Numbered from the stretch's first letter, positions 34,528 through 43,736 are shown. The stretch: DNA of 64,000 nt from Sulfurisoma sp963709555 (GCA_963709555.1 CAVPWR010000005.1:1-64000), one strand, 5' to 3'. The notes: generated by a model not told the origin, from the letters alone. Program-made: numbers and translations.

Positions 34528-35202
34528 TCAGCGCGGCCGCTTGTCCGCCGCGCTGACCGGCTGCGCGGCGACGGTACTCTTGCCGTAGCGCAGTTCCATG
34601 TAGCGTTTCTTCTCGTCGTCGAACCTGGCGCGCAGGGTTTCGCCTTCCTGCTTGCTGCTGTCGAGCGCCGCCTGCGCCGTCCTGATGGCGCTGTCGTTGT
34701 CCTCGATCTGCTTCTTGAGGTTCGCCGGCATCGGCTTCTTGACGTAGAACTCCTTTTCCGCGTCCAGCTTCTTCTTCTGCTTCAGGGCCTCGTCGTAGCG
34801 CTTTTGTGTGTCGGCCGAAGCCTTGTCGAAGTCGGCGAGCGCCCGGTCGCGGGCGAGGTCGATGTCCTTCTCGCTGGGATAGGTCGCGATCAGTGCCTGG
34901 TTGCGGCGCTTTTCCTCGGCGGCCTTCTTCGCTTCCTCCTGTTTCTTCACCTCCTCGGCGTCGCGCAGCACACGCTGCTCGGGCGTCAGCGGCGCTTCCA
35001 CCGCGCGCACCAGATTGCCCTTCTCGTCGAGGATGCGATAGGCGCGCTTGTGGCAGACAACCGGCAGCATGTCGCCGCAGGTGAGCTTGCCGCTGGCGTC
35101 GTTGCAACAGTAGGAATTGCGGGCCAGGGCGTCGTCGCTGGCGGCCAGACCAACGACAGTCAGGGTCAGGGTGGTCAGCAGCAGGGATTTAGGCGACACC
35201 AT
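34528..35202 (-). CDS. Exported DUF4124-like protein with coiled coil
   Basis: A 224-residue secreted protein. The start MVSPKSLLLTTLTLTVVG at 35202 has GGGAG upstream. After the signal peptide comes a cysteine-rich module (YCCNDASGKLTCGDMLPVVC, then KRAYRILDEKGNLV) as in DUF4124 proteins. A long charged helix follows (KKQEEAKKAAEEKRRNQAL, YDEALKQKKKLDAEKEFYV), predicted to form a coiled coil. The 5' end overlaps the pyrE stop by 14 bases, so the two genes may be co-expressed. Function is unknown. Confidence 0.72.
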   Translation of the reverse strand: MVSPKSLLLTTLTLTVVGLAASDDALARNSYCCNDASGKLTCGDMLPVVCHKRAYRILDEKGNLVRAVEAPLTPEQRVLRDAEEVKKQEEAKKAAEEKRRNQALIATYPSEKDIDLARDRALADFDKASADTQKRYDEALKQKKKLDAEKEFYVKKPMPANLKKQIEDNDSAIRTAQAALDSSKQEGETLRARFDDEKKRYMELRYGKSTVAAQPVSAADKRPR

Positions 35203-35827
35203 AGTTCTCCCGGTAACGAGTGACTGCATCGAGGTTGCGCTCAAGTTCGGCGTGGCCGCGCAGGTAGCCGATCAGGTCGGCCAGGGTGGCGACGGCAACG
35301 ACCGGCATGCCATAGTTCTTTTCCACTTCCTGCACTGCCGACAATGCGCCCTGGCCGCGTTCCTGGCGATCCAGCGCGATCACCACGCCGGCCGGGGTCG
35401 CGCCGGCGGCGCGGATGATGTCCACCGACTCGCGGATCGAGGTGCCGGCGGAAATGACGTCGTCGAGGATCAGCACGCGGCCGGCCAGCTTCGCGCCGAT
35501 CAGCGTGCCGCCCTCGCCATGGTCCTTGGCTTCCTTGCGGTTGAAGCAGAACGGCAGGTTGCGGCCCCGGCCCGCCAGCGCAATGGCGGTGCCGGCAGCC
35601 AGCGGAATGCCCTTGTAGGCGGGGCCGAACAGCATGTCGTGGGGGATGTCCGCGCTCAGGATCGTCTCGGCGTAGAAGTCGCAGAGGCGGGCCAGCGAGG
35701 CGCCGTCGTCGAACAGGCCGGCGTTGAAAAAATAGGGCGAGAGGCGGCCGGCCTTGGTCTTGAACTCGCCGAAGCGCAGCACGCCCTTGTCGCAGGCGAA
35801 GGCAATAAAATCGTGGCTGAACGTCAA
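35189..35827 (-). CDS. pyrE: Orotate phosphoribosyltransferase
   Basis: A 212-residue enzyme of pyrimidine synthesis that makes orotidine monophosphate from orotate and PRPP. The PRPP-binding loop RVLILDDVISAGTS and the flexible loop NRKEAKDHGEGG are intact, as are SPYFFNAGLFDD and DMLFGPAYKGIPLA. It is divergent from xth across 24 bases. Confidence 0.96.
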   Translation of the reverse strand: MTFSHDFIAFACDKGVLRFGEFKTKAGRLSPYFFNAGLFDDGASLARLCDFYAETILSADIPHDMLFGPAYKGIPLAAGTAIALAGRGRNLPFCFNRKEAKDHGEGGTLIGAKLAGRVLILDDVISAGTSIRESVDIIRAAGATPAGVVIALDRQERGQGALSAVQEVEKNYGMPVVAVATLADLIGYLRGHAELERNLDAVTRYRENYGVA

Positions 35828-35851
35828 GGTCGGATGTCCGGAAAAATCATC

Positions 35852-36634
35852 ATGCTACGCATCATATCGCTGAATCTCAACGGCATCCGCTCGGCGTCGG
35901 GCAAGGGCTTCTTCGACTGGCTGGCGCAACAGGATGCCGATGTCGTCTGCGTGCAGGAACTCAAGGCCCAGGTCGGGGACATGAGCGCCGCCTTGCTCAA
36001 CCCGCCGGGATTTTTCGGTTATTTCCATTACGCCGAGAAGAAGGGCTACAGCGGCGTCGGCATCTATTGCCGGCGCCAGCCCGACGCGATCATCGAGGGA
36101 CTGGGAATTCCCGACATCGACGCCGAGGGCCGCTACATCGAGGTCGTGTTCGGCAAGCTGTCGGTGGTTTCCGTCTACCTGCCTTCCGGTTCGAGCGGCG
36201 AAGAGCGGCAGGCGGTGAAATTCAGTTTCATGGAGCGCTTCTGGCCGCACCTCGAGCAATTGCGCGCCGCCGGCCGCGAGGTGGTGATCTGCGGCGACTG
36301 GAACATTGCCCACCAGGAGATCGACCTCAAGAACTGGAAGGGCAACCTGAAGAATTCCGGTTTCCTGCCGGATGAGCGTGCATGGCTCTCGCGGGTATTC
36401 GACGAACAGGGCTGGGTGGACGTCCATCGCCGGCTCTGTCCGGAGGCCACCGGCGACGCCTACACCTGGTGGTCGAACCGGGGCCAGGCCTGGGCGAAGA
36501 ACGTCGGCTGGCGCATCGATTACCAGATTGCCACGCCCGGGATCGCCGCGCGGGGGCACAGCGCTGCCGTATATAAGACGCAGCGCTTCTCCGACCACGC
36601 CCCGCTAGTCATCGAATATGACGCCGCCCTTTGA
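35852..36634 (+). CDS. xth: Exodeoxyribonuclease III
   Basis: A 260-residue AP endonuclease/3'-5' exonuclease for base-excision repair. Metal and catalytic motifs: SLNLNGIRSA, VVCVQELKAQ (Glu), GDWNIAHQEIDL (Asp/Asn), AYTWWSNRG, WRIDYQIATP (Asp) and FSDHAPLVIEYD (Asp-His). The ATG at 35852 fits the family start MLRIISLNLNG; an ATG at 35834 would add six residues. Confidence 0.95.
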   Translation: MLRIISLNLNGIRSASGKGFFDWLAQQDADVVCVQELKAQVGDMSAALLNPPGFFGYFHYAEKKGYSGVGIYCRRQPDAIIEGLGIPDIDAEGRYIEVVFGKLSVVSVYLPSGSSGEERQAVKFSFMERFWPHLEQLRAAGREVVICGDWNIAHQEIDLKNWKGNLKNSGFLPDERAWLSRVFDEQGWVDVHRRLCPEATGDAYTWWSNRGQAWAKNVGWRIDYQIATPGIAARGHSAAVYKTQRFSDHAPLVIEYDAAL

Positions 36635-36709
36635 TCGACGTCATTGCGCCGCAGCGCCGAGTCCGGTAGCCTTCGCTTTTTACGGATGCCAATTTTCAAG
36701 GAGAACAAC

Positions 36710-37021
36710 ATGAGCGACATGACCACCGTTTCCAAAGACAAGCTGATCGCCGACGTCAAGGTCGTCATCGCCGACGCCGAGGAGTTGCTGCGTGCGACCG
36801 CCGGCCAAGCGGGCGACAAGATCTCCGATGCCCGCGTCAAGATCCAGGATCATCTCAACAACGCCAAGGCTTCGCTCGCCGAAGCCCAGGCTGCGGTTGT
36901 CGAGCGCGCCAAGGCCGTGGGCCACGCCACCGATGACTACGTGCATGACAATCCCTGGCGCTCGGTTGGCGTCGCCGCCGGCATCGGCTTCATCGTCGGC
37001 CTGCTGATCGGCCGCCGCTAA
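36710..37021 (+). CDS. ElaB/YqjD/DUF883 membrane-anchored protein
   Basis: A 103-residue protein with an amphipathic helical region (LIADVKVVIADAEELLRATA) and a C-terminal glycine-rich membrane helix (SVGVAAGIGFIVGLLIGRR). The DNPWRSVGVAAGIGFIVG ending is diagnostic for the DUF883 family, which binds ribosomes at the inner membrane in stationary phase. AAGGAG precedes the ATG. First of a four-gene run. Confidence 0.92.
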   Translation: MSDMTTVSKDKLIADVKVVIADAEELLRATAGQAGDKISDARVKIQDHLNNAKASLAEAQAAVVERAKAVGHATDDYVHDNPWRSVGVAAGIGFIVGLLIGRR

Positions 37022-37027
37022 GCCACG

Positions 37028-37420
37028 ATGGCTGAACCGGCGCAGCGCGGCGGGCTGGCATCCTCGCTGCGCAGTCTGCTCCGCAACAGCCTCGCGCTGT
37101 TGCAGACCCGGCTTGAACTGCTCTCGATCGAGGCGCAGGAGGAGCGGGTTCGCCTGCTCACCCTGGTCGGGTACGGAGCTGCGGCTTTCGTGTTTCTGAG
37201 TTTCGGGTTGATGTTCCTTGCGGCCCTGGTCACCGTGCTGTTATGGGAAAGCCACCGCCTGCTGGCGCTGGGAGTATTCACGGCCGTCTTCCTGACCGGC
37301 GGCCTGATTGCCTTGATGGCCATGTTGCGTCAGGCGCGTACGCCGTCGAAGCTGTTCGCTGCCAGCATTGCCGAACTGGCACAGGATCGTGCCGCGCTGC
37401 AGCCCGAATCACGTCAGTGA
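37028..37420 (+). CDS. YqjE/phage-holin-like membrane protein
   Basis: A 130-residue protein with two long membrane helices (LVGYGAAAFVFLSFGLMFL, LALGVFTAVFLTGGLIALMA) after an N-terminal helix LLQTRLELLSIEAQEERVR. This is the PF07332 (YqjE) pattern. It starts six bases after the DUF883 gene and overlaps the next gene by four bases. Confidence 0.88.
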   Translation: MAEPAQRGGLASSLRSLLRNSLALLQTRLELLSIEAQEERVRLLTLVGYGAAAFVFLSFGLMFLAALVTVLLWESHRLLALGVFTAVFLTGGLIALMAMLRQARTPSKLFAASIAELAQDRAALQPESRQ

Positions 37421-37752
37421 GCCCGAGTTTCGTCGATTTGGCGCTGCAAAAGCAGCGCCTGCAACTACAAAGTGCCGCGCAACGGGAAGCGCTGGTAGCT
37501 GCCGCCGCCGGCCTTATGCCGGCTTTGTCTCTGTTTGACACCCTGCGCGAGGGCACCCGCTGGCTGGCCCGCCATCCCGAGTGGGTGGCCGGCGGCATCG
37601 TTGCCTTGGTGGTAGCCCGGCCGCGCGTCGTGTTGCGCTGGTTGCAGCGCGGATTTTTCGTCTGGCAGATGTGGCGCAAGGTTGAAGGGTGGAGGCGTGA
37701 GCGTGCGTCTTCAATGCCCTTCGCGGCACTGGCCCGCTTCCGCAAGTCCTGA
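37417..37752 (+). CDS. YqjK-like protein
   Basis: A protein of about 111 residues starting at a GTG that overlaps the yqjE-like stop (GTGA). The LALQKQRLQLQSAAQREAL start and a hydrophobic segment PEWVAGGIVALVVARPRVVL match YqjK-like proteins encoded after yqjD-yqjE. Function is unknown; the trio is stress-linked in enterobacteria. Confidence 0.75.
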   Translation: MSPSFVDLALQKQRLQLQSAAQREALVAAAAGLMPALSLFDTLREGTRWLARHPEWVAGGIVALVVARPRVVLRWLQRGFFVWQMWRKVEGWRRERASSMPFAALARFRKS

Positions 37753-38117
37753 TGCCGCACATCGGGGGGCGTCAGGAGATGCGGGCGGTGGCGCAAAGGG
37801 TGGCCCGCGCCACGCGACTGCGTACTCCGCCGCCCCTGTTCGGCCGCATGCTCGAGGCGCAGAAGCGCGAGCGCGATCTCCTGGTCAGGGAATTCGCCCA
37901 GATCAAGGGTCTCATGCCGCTCCTCATGCAGCACCGCAACGGCGGTCACTGGACGCGCGAGGAGCGCCTTGCCCTGCAGGAGCAGTTGCTGGCGCTCGGC
38001 CATCTCTCGCCCTACCTTGTCGTGCTGGTCCTGCCCGGGTCCTTCATGATCCTGCCGGTGCTGGCCTGGTGGCTCGACCGGCGCCGCATCCAGCGGGCCG
38101 ATCCCCGCCCGGGCTAG
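37752..38117 (+). CDS. Small membrane protein with LETM1-like C-terminus
   Basis: A 121-residue protein whose start overlaps the previous stop (TGATG). A basic N-terminus (AQRVARATRLR) leads to one helical hairpin and a C-terminal membrane segment LSPYLVVLVLPGSFMILPVL followed by AWWLDRRR. That ending resembles bacterial LETM1-like proteins. It closes the four-gene run and may help in envelope stress, but this is an inference. Confidence 0.6.
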   Translation: MPHIGGRQEMRAVAQRVARATRLRTPPPLFGRMLEAQKRERDLLVREFAQIKGLMPLLMQHRNGGHWTREERLALQEQLLALGHLSPYLVVLVLPGSFMILPVLAWWLDRRRIQRADPRPG

Positions 38118-38148
38118 CCCTTTTTGCTTGAGGTTTGATCTTTCGCAA

Positions 38149-38166
38149 CATTAGCACTGGCTAATG
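38149..38166. promoter_or_regulatory. Inverted repeat before the radical SAM gene
   Basis: CATTAGC-ACTG-GCTAATG, a 7-bp perfect inverted repeat, lies five bases before TACAAT (38171-38176), a good -10 box 35 bases from the start codon. The overlap of a dyad with the promoter suggests an operator for an unidentified regulator. Confidence 0.45.
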
Positions 38167-38210
38167 TGCTTACAATGGCGCTTTCGGTAACTCCAAGTAC
38201 CCGCATTGCT

Positions 38211-39815
38211 ATGTCTACTGCTGCCCGATCCATTCTTTATATCCGGCTGCCGGTGTGGAAGATCTGGCCTGGCGGCGTGATCTATGTCGCCGACTTCATC
38301 CACAAGCAGCGCCCGGGCATCCGCCAGGAAATCCTCGACCTCGCGTTGATCCCCCCGCGAAGCCGCGGCGCCGAACTCAAGCGCCGCCTGCTCGAATTCC
38401 GCCCGGATGTCGTCGCCTTCTCCTGGCGCAACATGCAGACCTTCGGACCGCATCCGGAGAATGACGCGCTGGATGTGGTGATGAACTTCGATCACTCGCC
38501 CAAGCCGTGGCGGCGGATCAAGGCCGCATGGCAGGCGATCGGCATCATCCGCGACTACGCCGTGGCGCGGCTGCGCAATTTCGCCTGGTTCCGCTTGGCC
38601 CGGCAGTTGCTGCCCGAGTCGCGCATCGTCGTCGGCGGCACGGCGGTCTCCATTTTCGGCAAGTACGTCGCCGAGAAATGCCCGAGCGACACCGTAGTCG
38701 TGGTGGGTGAGGGCGAAGAGGCGATGCTGTCCATCGTCGACGGCTACACCGAGCCCGCCGGCAACCATTACTACAAGGACAGCAGCGGCCGCGTCAGCCA
38801 CCATCCGGCCGAGGAAAGCTTCGACCTCTCCCGCCTCACCGCCGTCGATTTCGGCTATGTCGAATCCATCTTCCCCGGCTTCCGCGAGTATCTGGGCGGC
38901 ACCATCGGCGTCCACACCAAGCGCGGCTGCCCCTTCCAGTGCCATTTCTGCCTCTACAACAAGATTGAAGGCGGCCGCCAGCGTTACCGCGATCCGGCCG
39001 AGGTGGCCAAGGAGATCGAGACCCTCGAAAAGGTCTACGGTGTCAAGGACATCTGGTTCACCGACGCCCAGTTCTGCTCGACCCGGCGCAGCATGAAGCA
39101 CGTCGAGCACATCCTCGACGAGATGCTGGCGCGCAACGTCAAGGTGCGTTGGACCGGCTACCTGCGCCTCAACTACCTGACGCCGGAGGTGGCGAGGAAG
39201 ATGCTCGCCTCGGGCCTGACCAGCATCGACCTGTCATTCACCGGCACCCAGGACATCATCGACAGCCTGACCCTCGGCTACGACCTCGAGCAGCAGATGG
39301 CCGCCTTCCGCCTGTTCAAGGATGCCGCGGTCGAGGGCTGGGACAAGCAGAAGATCAAGCTCTACATGCCGCTCAACGCGCCGGGCGAGACGCCGGACAC
39401 GCTGCGCGCCACCATGGCGCGCATCCGCGAACTGTACGAGATGTTCGGCCGCGACAACGTGCTGCCCTTCATCTTCTTCATCGGCGTCCAGCCCAACACG
39501 CCGATCGAGGAAAAGCTGCTCGAAGCCGGCTACCTGCCGCGCGGCTACAACCCGCTGACGCTGAACCCCTTCACCATCAAGAAGCTGCTCTACAACCCGA
39601 AGCCACTCGGGGCGATGATCGGCCGCGCCTACCTCGAGGCGCTGGAATGCTCATCCAAGCTCGACGAGGGCGCCAATGCCGAGGGCGACTACGTCGGCCG
39701 GGCGACGATGGAAATCCTTGAGCGCAGGCTCAACGAGTCATTCCCGACGCCGTATCGCCAGCGCCGACTTTTCTCCCTGCAGACGGTCGTTACACAGCAA
39801 GGCACAGATACTTGA
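38211..39815 (+). CDS. B12-binding-domain radical SAM protein (BchE-like)
   Basis: A 534-residue protein. The N-terminal region (about 1-190) has a cobalamin-binding Rossmann layout (DVVAFSWRNMQTF, RIVVGGTAVSIFG, VVVGEGEEAM) but lacks an obvious DXHXXG motif. The radical SAM core carries GCPFQCHFCLYNK (CX3CX2C), IWFTDAQFC and VRWTGYLRLNYL. The C-terminal part continues with FIFFIGVQPNTPIEEKL. Class B radical SAM enzymes methylate or rearrange unactivated carbons. The substrate is unknown. The 3' end overlaps the convergent dehydrogenase gene by 26 bases. Confidence 0.85.
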   Translation: MSTAARSILYIRLPVWKIWPGGVIYVADFIHKQRPGIRQEILDLALIPPRSRGAELKRRLLEFRPDVVAFSWRNMQTFGPHPENDALDVVMNFDHSPKPWRRIKAAWQAIGIIRDYAVARLRNFAWFRLARQLLPESRIVVGGTAVSIFGKYVAEKCPSDTVVVVGEGEEAMLSIVDGYTEPAGNHYYKDSSGRVSHHPAEESFDLSRLTAVDFGYVESIFPGFREYLGGTIGVHTKRGCPFQCHFCLYNKIEGGRQRYRDPAEVAKEIETLEKVYGVKDIWFTDAQFCSTRRSMKHVEHILDEMLARNVKVRWTGYLRLNYLTPEVARKMLASGLTSIDLSFTGTQDIIDSLTLGYDLEQQMAAFRLFKDAAVEGWDKQKIKLYMPLNAPGETPDTLRATMARIRELYEMFGRDNVLPFIFFIGVQPNTPIEEKLLEAGYLPRGYNPLTLNPFTIKKLLYNPKPLGAMIGRAYLEALECSSKLDEGANAEGDYVGRATMEILERRLNESFPTPYRQRRLFSLQTVVTQQGTDT

Positions 39816-41241
39816 GTTCCAGGTATTCCTCGATGCCGTAGCGCGAGCCCTCGCGGCCGATGCCCGACTGCTTGACGCCGCCGAAGGGCGCCACCTCGTT
39901 GGCGATGATGCCGACGTTGATCCCGACCATGCCGTACTCGAGCGCCTCGGCCACGCGCCAGACGCGACCGACGTCGCGGGCGTAGAAGTAGGCCGCGAGT
40001 CCGTATTCGGTCGCGTTGGCCAGCGCGATCGCTTCGGCCTCGTCCCTGAACCGGAACAGCGGCGCCACCGGGCCGAAAGTCTCCTCGCGCGCGCAGCGCA
40101 TGTCGGGCGTAACGTCGGCCAGCACGGTCGGCTCGAAGAAGGTGCCGCCGCGGGCGTGGCGCTTGCCGCCGGTCAGCACCCGGGCGCCCTTGGCCAGCGC
40201 GTCGGCAACGTGTGCCTCGACCTTCTCGATCGCCTGCACGTCGATCAGCGGCCCCTGTGTCGTGCCTTCCTCGAGGCCGCCGCCGACCTTGAGTTCACCC
40301 ACCTTCGCCGCCAGCTTGGCGGCGAAGGCTTCGTAGATACCTTCCTGCACCAGCAGGCGATTGGCGCAGACGCAGGTCTGGCCGGCGTTGCGGTATTTCG
40401 AGGCCATCGCGCCCTCGACGGCCGCATCGACATCGGCATCATCGAAGACGATGAAGGGGGCGTTGCCGCCGAGTTCGAGCGAGATCTTCTTGATGGTCGG
40501 CGCACATTGCGCCATCAGCAGCCGCCCGACCTCGGTCGAGCCCGTGAAGGAAAGCTTGCGCACGATCGGGTTTGCCGTCAGCTCGGCGCCGACTTTCGGC
40601 GCGGACTCGGCCGAGGCGGTGACGACGTTGATCACGCCGGCCGGGAAGCCGGCGCGCTGCGCCAGCTCGACCAGCGCCAGCGCCGTCAGCGGCGTCTGTT
40701 CGGCGGGCTTGATCACCACGGTGCAGCCGGCCGCCAGCGCGGGGGCGACCTTGCGCGTGATCATCGCCGCCGGGAAATTCCAGGGCGTGATCGCGGCGCA
40801 GACGCCGATCGGCTGCTTCAGCACCAAGAGGCGCCGGCCCGGCGTCGGCGAGGGAATGGTGTCGCCATAGACGCGCTTGGCCTCTTCGGCGAACCACTCG
40901 ACGAAGCTTGCGCCATACGCCACCTCGCCCTTCGCCTCGGGCAGCGGCTTGCCCTGCTCGCTGGTCATGATCAGCGCCAGGTCGTCGACGTTGGCCATGA
41001 TCAGCTCGAACCACCTGCGCAGCACGGCTCCACGCTCCTTGCCCGTCTTCTGCCGCCACGCCGGCCAGGCGCGGTTAGCCGCCTCGATGGCGCGGCGCGT
41101 CTCGGCGGCGCCGAGATCGGGAACGTTCGCCAGCATCTCGCCGCTGGCGGGATTGCGCACGGCGAAAGTCGCGGCGGCCCCCGTCCAGACGCCGTCGATA
41201 TAGGCTTGCGCGCGCAGCAGGCCGGGATCGCGCAATTGCAT
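39790..41241 (-). CDS. gabD: NAD(P)-dependent succinate-semialdehyde dehydrogenase
   Basis: A 483-residue aldehyde dehydrogenase. Catalytic Cys290 (NAGQTCVCANR) and Glu256 (SLELGGNAP), the cofactor loop FTGSTEVGR and ITPWNFPAAMITRK are all present. The length and FGGVKQSGIGREGS ending match GabD. It oxidises succinate semialdehyde to succinate. AGGAG precedes the ATG. Closely related aldehyde dehydrogenases cannot be excluded from sequence alone. Confidence 0.9.
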   Translation of the reverse strand: MQLRDPGLLRAQAYIDGVWTGAAATFAVRNPASGEMLANVPDLGAAETRRAIEAANRAWPAWRQKTGKERGAVLRRWFELIMANVDDLALIMTSEQGKPLPEAKGEVAYGASFVEWFAEEAKRVYGDTIPSPTPGRRLLVLKQPIGVCAAITPWNFPAAMITRKVAPALAAGCTVVIKPAEQTPLTALALVELAQRAGFPAGVINVVTASAESAPKVGAELTANPIVRKLSFTGSTEVGRLLMAQCAPTIKKISLELGGNAPFIVFDDADVDAAVEGAMASKYRNAGQTCVCANRLLVQEGIYEAFAAKLAAKVGELKVGGGLEEGTTQGPLIDVQAIEKVEAHVADALAKGARVLTGGKRHARGGTFFEPTVLADVTPDMRCAREETFGPVAPLFRFRDEAEAIALANATEYGLAAYFYARDVGRVWRVAEALEYGMVGINVGIIANEVAPFGGVKQSGIGREGSRYGIEEYLELKYLCLAV

Positions 41242-41299
41242 GACCTTTTCTCCTGTGTTCCCTCGGGTCGGAACGAGTCTACCGGAATAGCATGGCCGG

Positions 41300-41824
41300 A
41301 TGCGCCGTCGTTCCCTGCCCACCCTCACCATCGTCGCCGCCAGTTCCACGCTGGTGCTCGCCGGCTGCGGCATGCTTTCCTTCTCGCAGGGGCCGGCAAC
41401 GGTCGCGGGAGAGCGCAGCACCTTCAGCGCGCGCCACGCCGTGTCGGAGAAGGCGCAGGACGTGATGCTTTTCGCGCTGGGCCTGGTCGAAACCGGCTAC
41501 CGCTTCGGCGGCAAGAATCCCGAAGCCGGCCTCGATTGCAGCGGCATGGTCAGCTACGTTTACGACAAGGCCGCGGGCCTGCGGGTCGCCGGTTCAGCCG
41601 CCGACATCGCGCAACGCGGCCGGGTCGTGGGTACCAGCGAGCTGCGTCCCGGCGACCTCGTCTTCTTCAACACCCGCAACAAGGCCTACTCGCACGTCGG
41701 CATCTACATCGGCGACGGCCGCTTCGTCCATGCGCCCAGCAGCAACGGCAAGGTGCGCACCGACAGCCTGCAGGTCGGCTGGTTTGCAGGGCGTTTCGAG
41801 GAAGCGCGGACTTACTTCGACTAG
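41300..41824 (+). CDS. NlpC/P60 cell-wall hydrolase lipoprotein
   Basis: A 174-residue endopeptidase. The lipobox is LVLAGC (Cys23). The NlpC/P60 domain has the catalytic Cys80 (GLDCSGMVSYVYD), His132 (SHVGIYIGDG) and His144 (RFVHAPSSNG). It starts 58 bases from the divergent gabD start and probably cleaves peptide stems in the periplasm. Confidence 0.93.
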   Translation: MRRRSLPTLTIVAASSTLVLAGCGMLSFSQGPATVAGERSTFSARHAVSEKAQDVMLFALGLVETGYRFGGKNPEAGLDCSGMVSYVYDKAAGLRVAGSAADIAQRGRVVGTSELRPGDLVFFNTRNKAYSHVGIYIGDGRFVHAPSSNGKVRTDSLQVGWFAGRFEEARTYFD

Positions 41825-42056
41825 TGCCAGCCCTTGGGTCTATGGTATCGGGCGCAGTCATTTAGCATGGCACTGCCCATAGAGTGGGCAGCTATAACTA
41901 TAGTAATATTTAAGAATACTCTAATATTGTCCGGCGTATGATCGGCGGCTTGCGCGATCCTGAGGATCGAGCGTCGGTCAAATAGAGGAGGCAGCAACCC
42001 GGCAGCGAGCGCACGCCGCATCAAGACGGCGGCGCCCTCCGGAACGCACCTGCAAT
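41825..42056. other. Intergenic region, AT-rich
   Basis: 232 bases without a gene. The part around 41890-41935 is AT-rich and has CTATAACTATAG and two AATATT elements, probably the promoter of the GGDEF-EAL gene. No terminator or RNA was recognised. Confidence 0.35.
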
Positions 42057-43736
42057 ATGCTGGAAATGCTGGAATTGAAGTTCGTCCAGGTTGTCATGGT
42101 CATGGCAGGGGGTATTTTGCTTGCTGCCGCCCTGCACTACTCCAATGGCATCCGCGCCTGCCAGCGCGACGAACACCCGGTCGGCTGGGCCCATCTCCTG
42201 TCCTTCGTGCGACTGTTCATTGCGGCCTATGTCGGCTTCATCTACCTGATCGTCACCGAGCCGCACCAGCATACCTATCTGCTGATCTCCACAGTATTCC
42301 TCGCCGGCGGGCTGTTCGTGCTGCTGGCCGTGTTGACCAGCGTCAGGACCGTCTGCCACGTTTCCCGTATCGTAGCCATCGAGCGTCACAACGCCCTCCA
42401 CGACCGGCTGACCGGCCTGCCCAACCGGGCGTTGCTGATGGACCGCACGGAGCAGGCGATCCGCAGTGCTGGCGGTGGCGAGCTGCCAATGGCCCTGTTG
42501 CTGATGGACCTCAACCGCTTCAAGGACATCAACGACACGCTAGGCCATGCTTTTGGCGACAAGCTGCTGATCGAACTGGCGCCGCGCCTGAACAGCTGCA
42601 TCCGCCACACAGACACCGTGGCCCGCCTCGGCGGCGACGAGTTCGCTTTCGTCATCGAAGGTTGCGACCTTGCCGCGGCACGCGAACTCACCTCCGAGAT
42701 TCTCGATCAGGTGGAGCAGCCGTTCCATCTCGATGGCCACCAGCTCAGCGTCGGTGCCTGCATCGGCATCGCCGTCTATCCCGAGCACGGCGGCGATGCC
42801 CGGACCCTGCTCAAGCATGCCGATGTCGCCATGTATGACGCCAAGCGCAATGCCGAGCGCTGCGCCGCCTACGATGCCGGACTCGATAGCCACAGCGTCA
42901 ACCGCCTGCGGCTGGTAGGTGACCTCAAGCAGGCGCTGAGCGGGAAACAGCTCGTGCTCTGCTACCAGCCCAAACTGAATCTCGCGGCGCAGCGTGTCAC
43001 CTGCGTCGAGGCGCTGGTGCGCTGGAACCATCCCGAGCTCGGGCTGATCCTCCCCGACGACTTCATTCCGGCGGCGGAGCACACCGGCCTGATGCGGCCG
43101 CTCACCCTCTGGGTGCTGGGTGAGGCGCTGGATCAACTCAAACGCTGGGACACGCAGGGGCTGAGGCTCAACGTCGCCATCAACCTCTCGGTACGCAACC
43201 TCTGCGATCCGTCCTTCCCGGCCGAGCTGGCCGCCATCGTGGCCGCGTCCGGCCTGACGCCGACGCGGCTGACGCTGGAAGTGACCGAGACCAGCATGAT
43301 GATCAACCCGACGCTGGCTGGCGAGATCCTCGCTGATCTTGGCGACATGGGCTTCCGCATTTCCATCGACGATTTCGGCGTCGGCTATTCGTCGCTCGCC
43401 TACATCAAGCAGCTGCCGGCACGCGAGCTCAAGATCGACAAGTCCTTCGTGATCAACATGAAGCACGACGAGGGCGACGCGGTGATCGTCCACTCGACCA
43501 TCGGCCTGGCGCACAACATGGGTTATGTCGTCGTCGCCGAGGGTGTCGAGGACAGCGAGACCCTCGACCTGCTGCAGATCCTCGAATGCGACTTCGCGCA
43601 GGGTTATCACATCGGCCGGCCGCAGACCGGACCCGCGCTGGCGCAATGGCTGTTCGCGCGCGAGGGGGGCGGTGGTAGCCGCGACATGTGGAACAACCCA
43701 ACGCCGCTGGCACCGCAACTAGCGATGGCCGGCTGA
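42057..43736 (+). CDS. Membrane GGDEF-EAL cyclic-di-GMP enzyme
   Basis: A 559-residue protein. Three to four N-terminal membrane helices occupy residues 8-100. The diguanylate cyclase domain has DLNRFKDINDTLGH and an intact GGDEF (192-196). The phosphodiesterase domain has EAL (318-320), NLSVRNL, EVTETSMM, DDFGVGYSSL and the loop-6 KIDKSFV, so it looks active too. No PAS or receiver domain is present, so sensing is through the membrane part. An ATG at 42066 is an alternative start. It could tune adhesin or matrix production, but the target is unknown. Confidence 0.93.
   Translation: MLEMLELKFVQVVMVMAGGILLAAALHYSNGIRACQRDEHPVGWAHLLSFVRLFIAAYVGFIYLIVTEPHQHTYLLISTVFLAGGLFVLLAVLTSVRTVCHVSRIVAIERHNALHDRLTGLPNRALLMDRTEQAIRSAGGGELPMALLLMDLNRFKDINDTLGHAFGDKLLIELAPRLNSCIRHTDTVARLGGDEFAFVIEGCDLAAARELTSEILDQVEQPFHLDGHQLSVGACIGIAVYPEHGGDARTLLKHADVAMYDAKRNAERCAAYDAGLDSHSVNRLRLVGDLKQALSGKQLVLCYQPKLNLAAQRVTCVEALVRWNHPELGLILPDDFIPAAEHTGLMRPLTLWVLGEALDQLKRWDTQGLRLNVAINLSVRNLCDPSFPAELAAIVAASGLTPTRLTLEVTETSMMINPTLAGEILADLGDMGFRISIDDFGVGYSSLAYIKQLPARELKIDKSFVINMKHDEGDAVIVHSTIGLAHNMGYVVVAEGVEDSETLDLLQILECDFAQGYHIGRPQTGPALAQWLFAREGGGGSRDMWNNPTPLAPQLAMAG

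Noticed and set aside
39676..41865. Plus-strand open frame of 729 codons over the aldehyde dehydrogenase
   Set aside because: The complementary strand encodes a complete aldehyde dehydrogenase with catalytic residues; the plus frame is a GC artefact.
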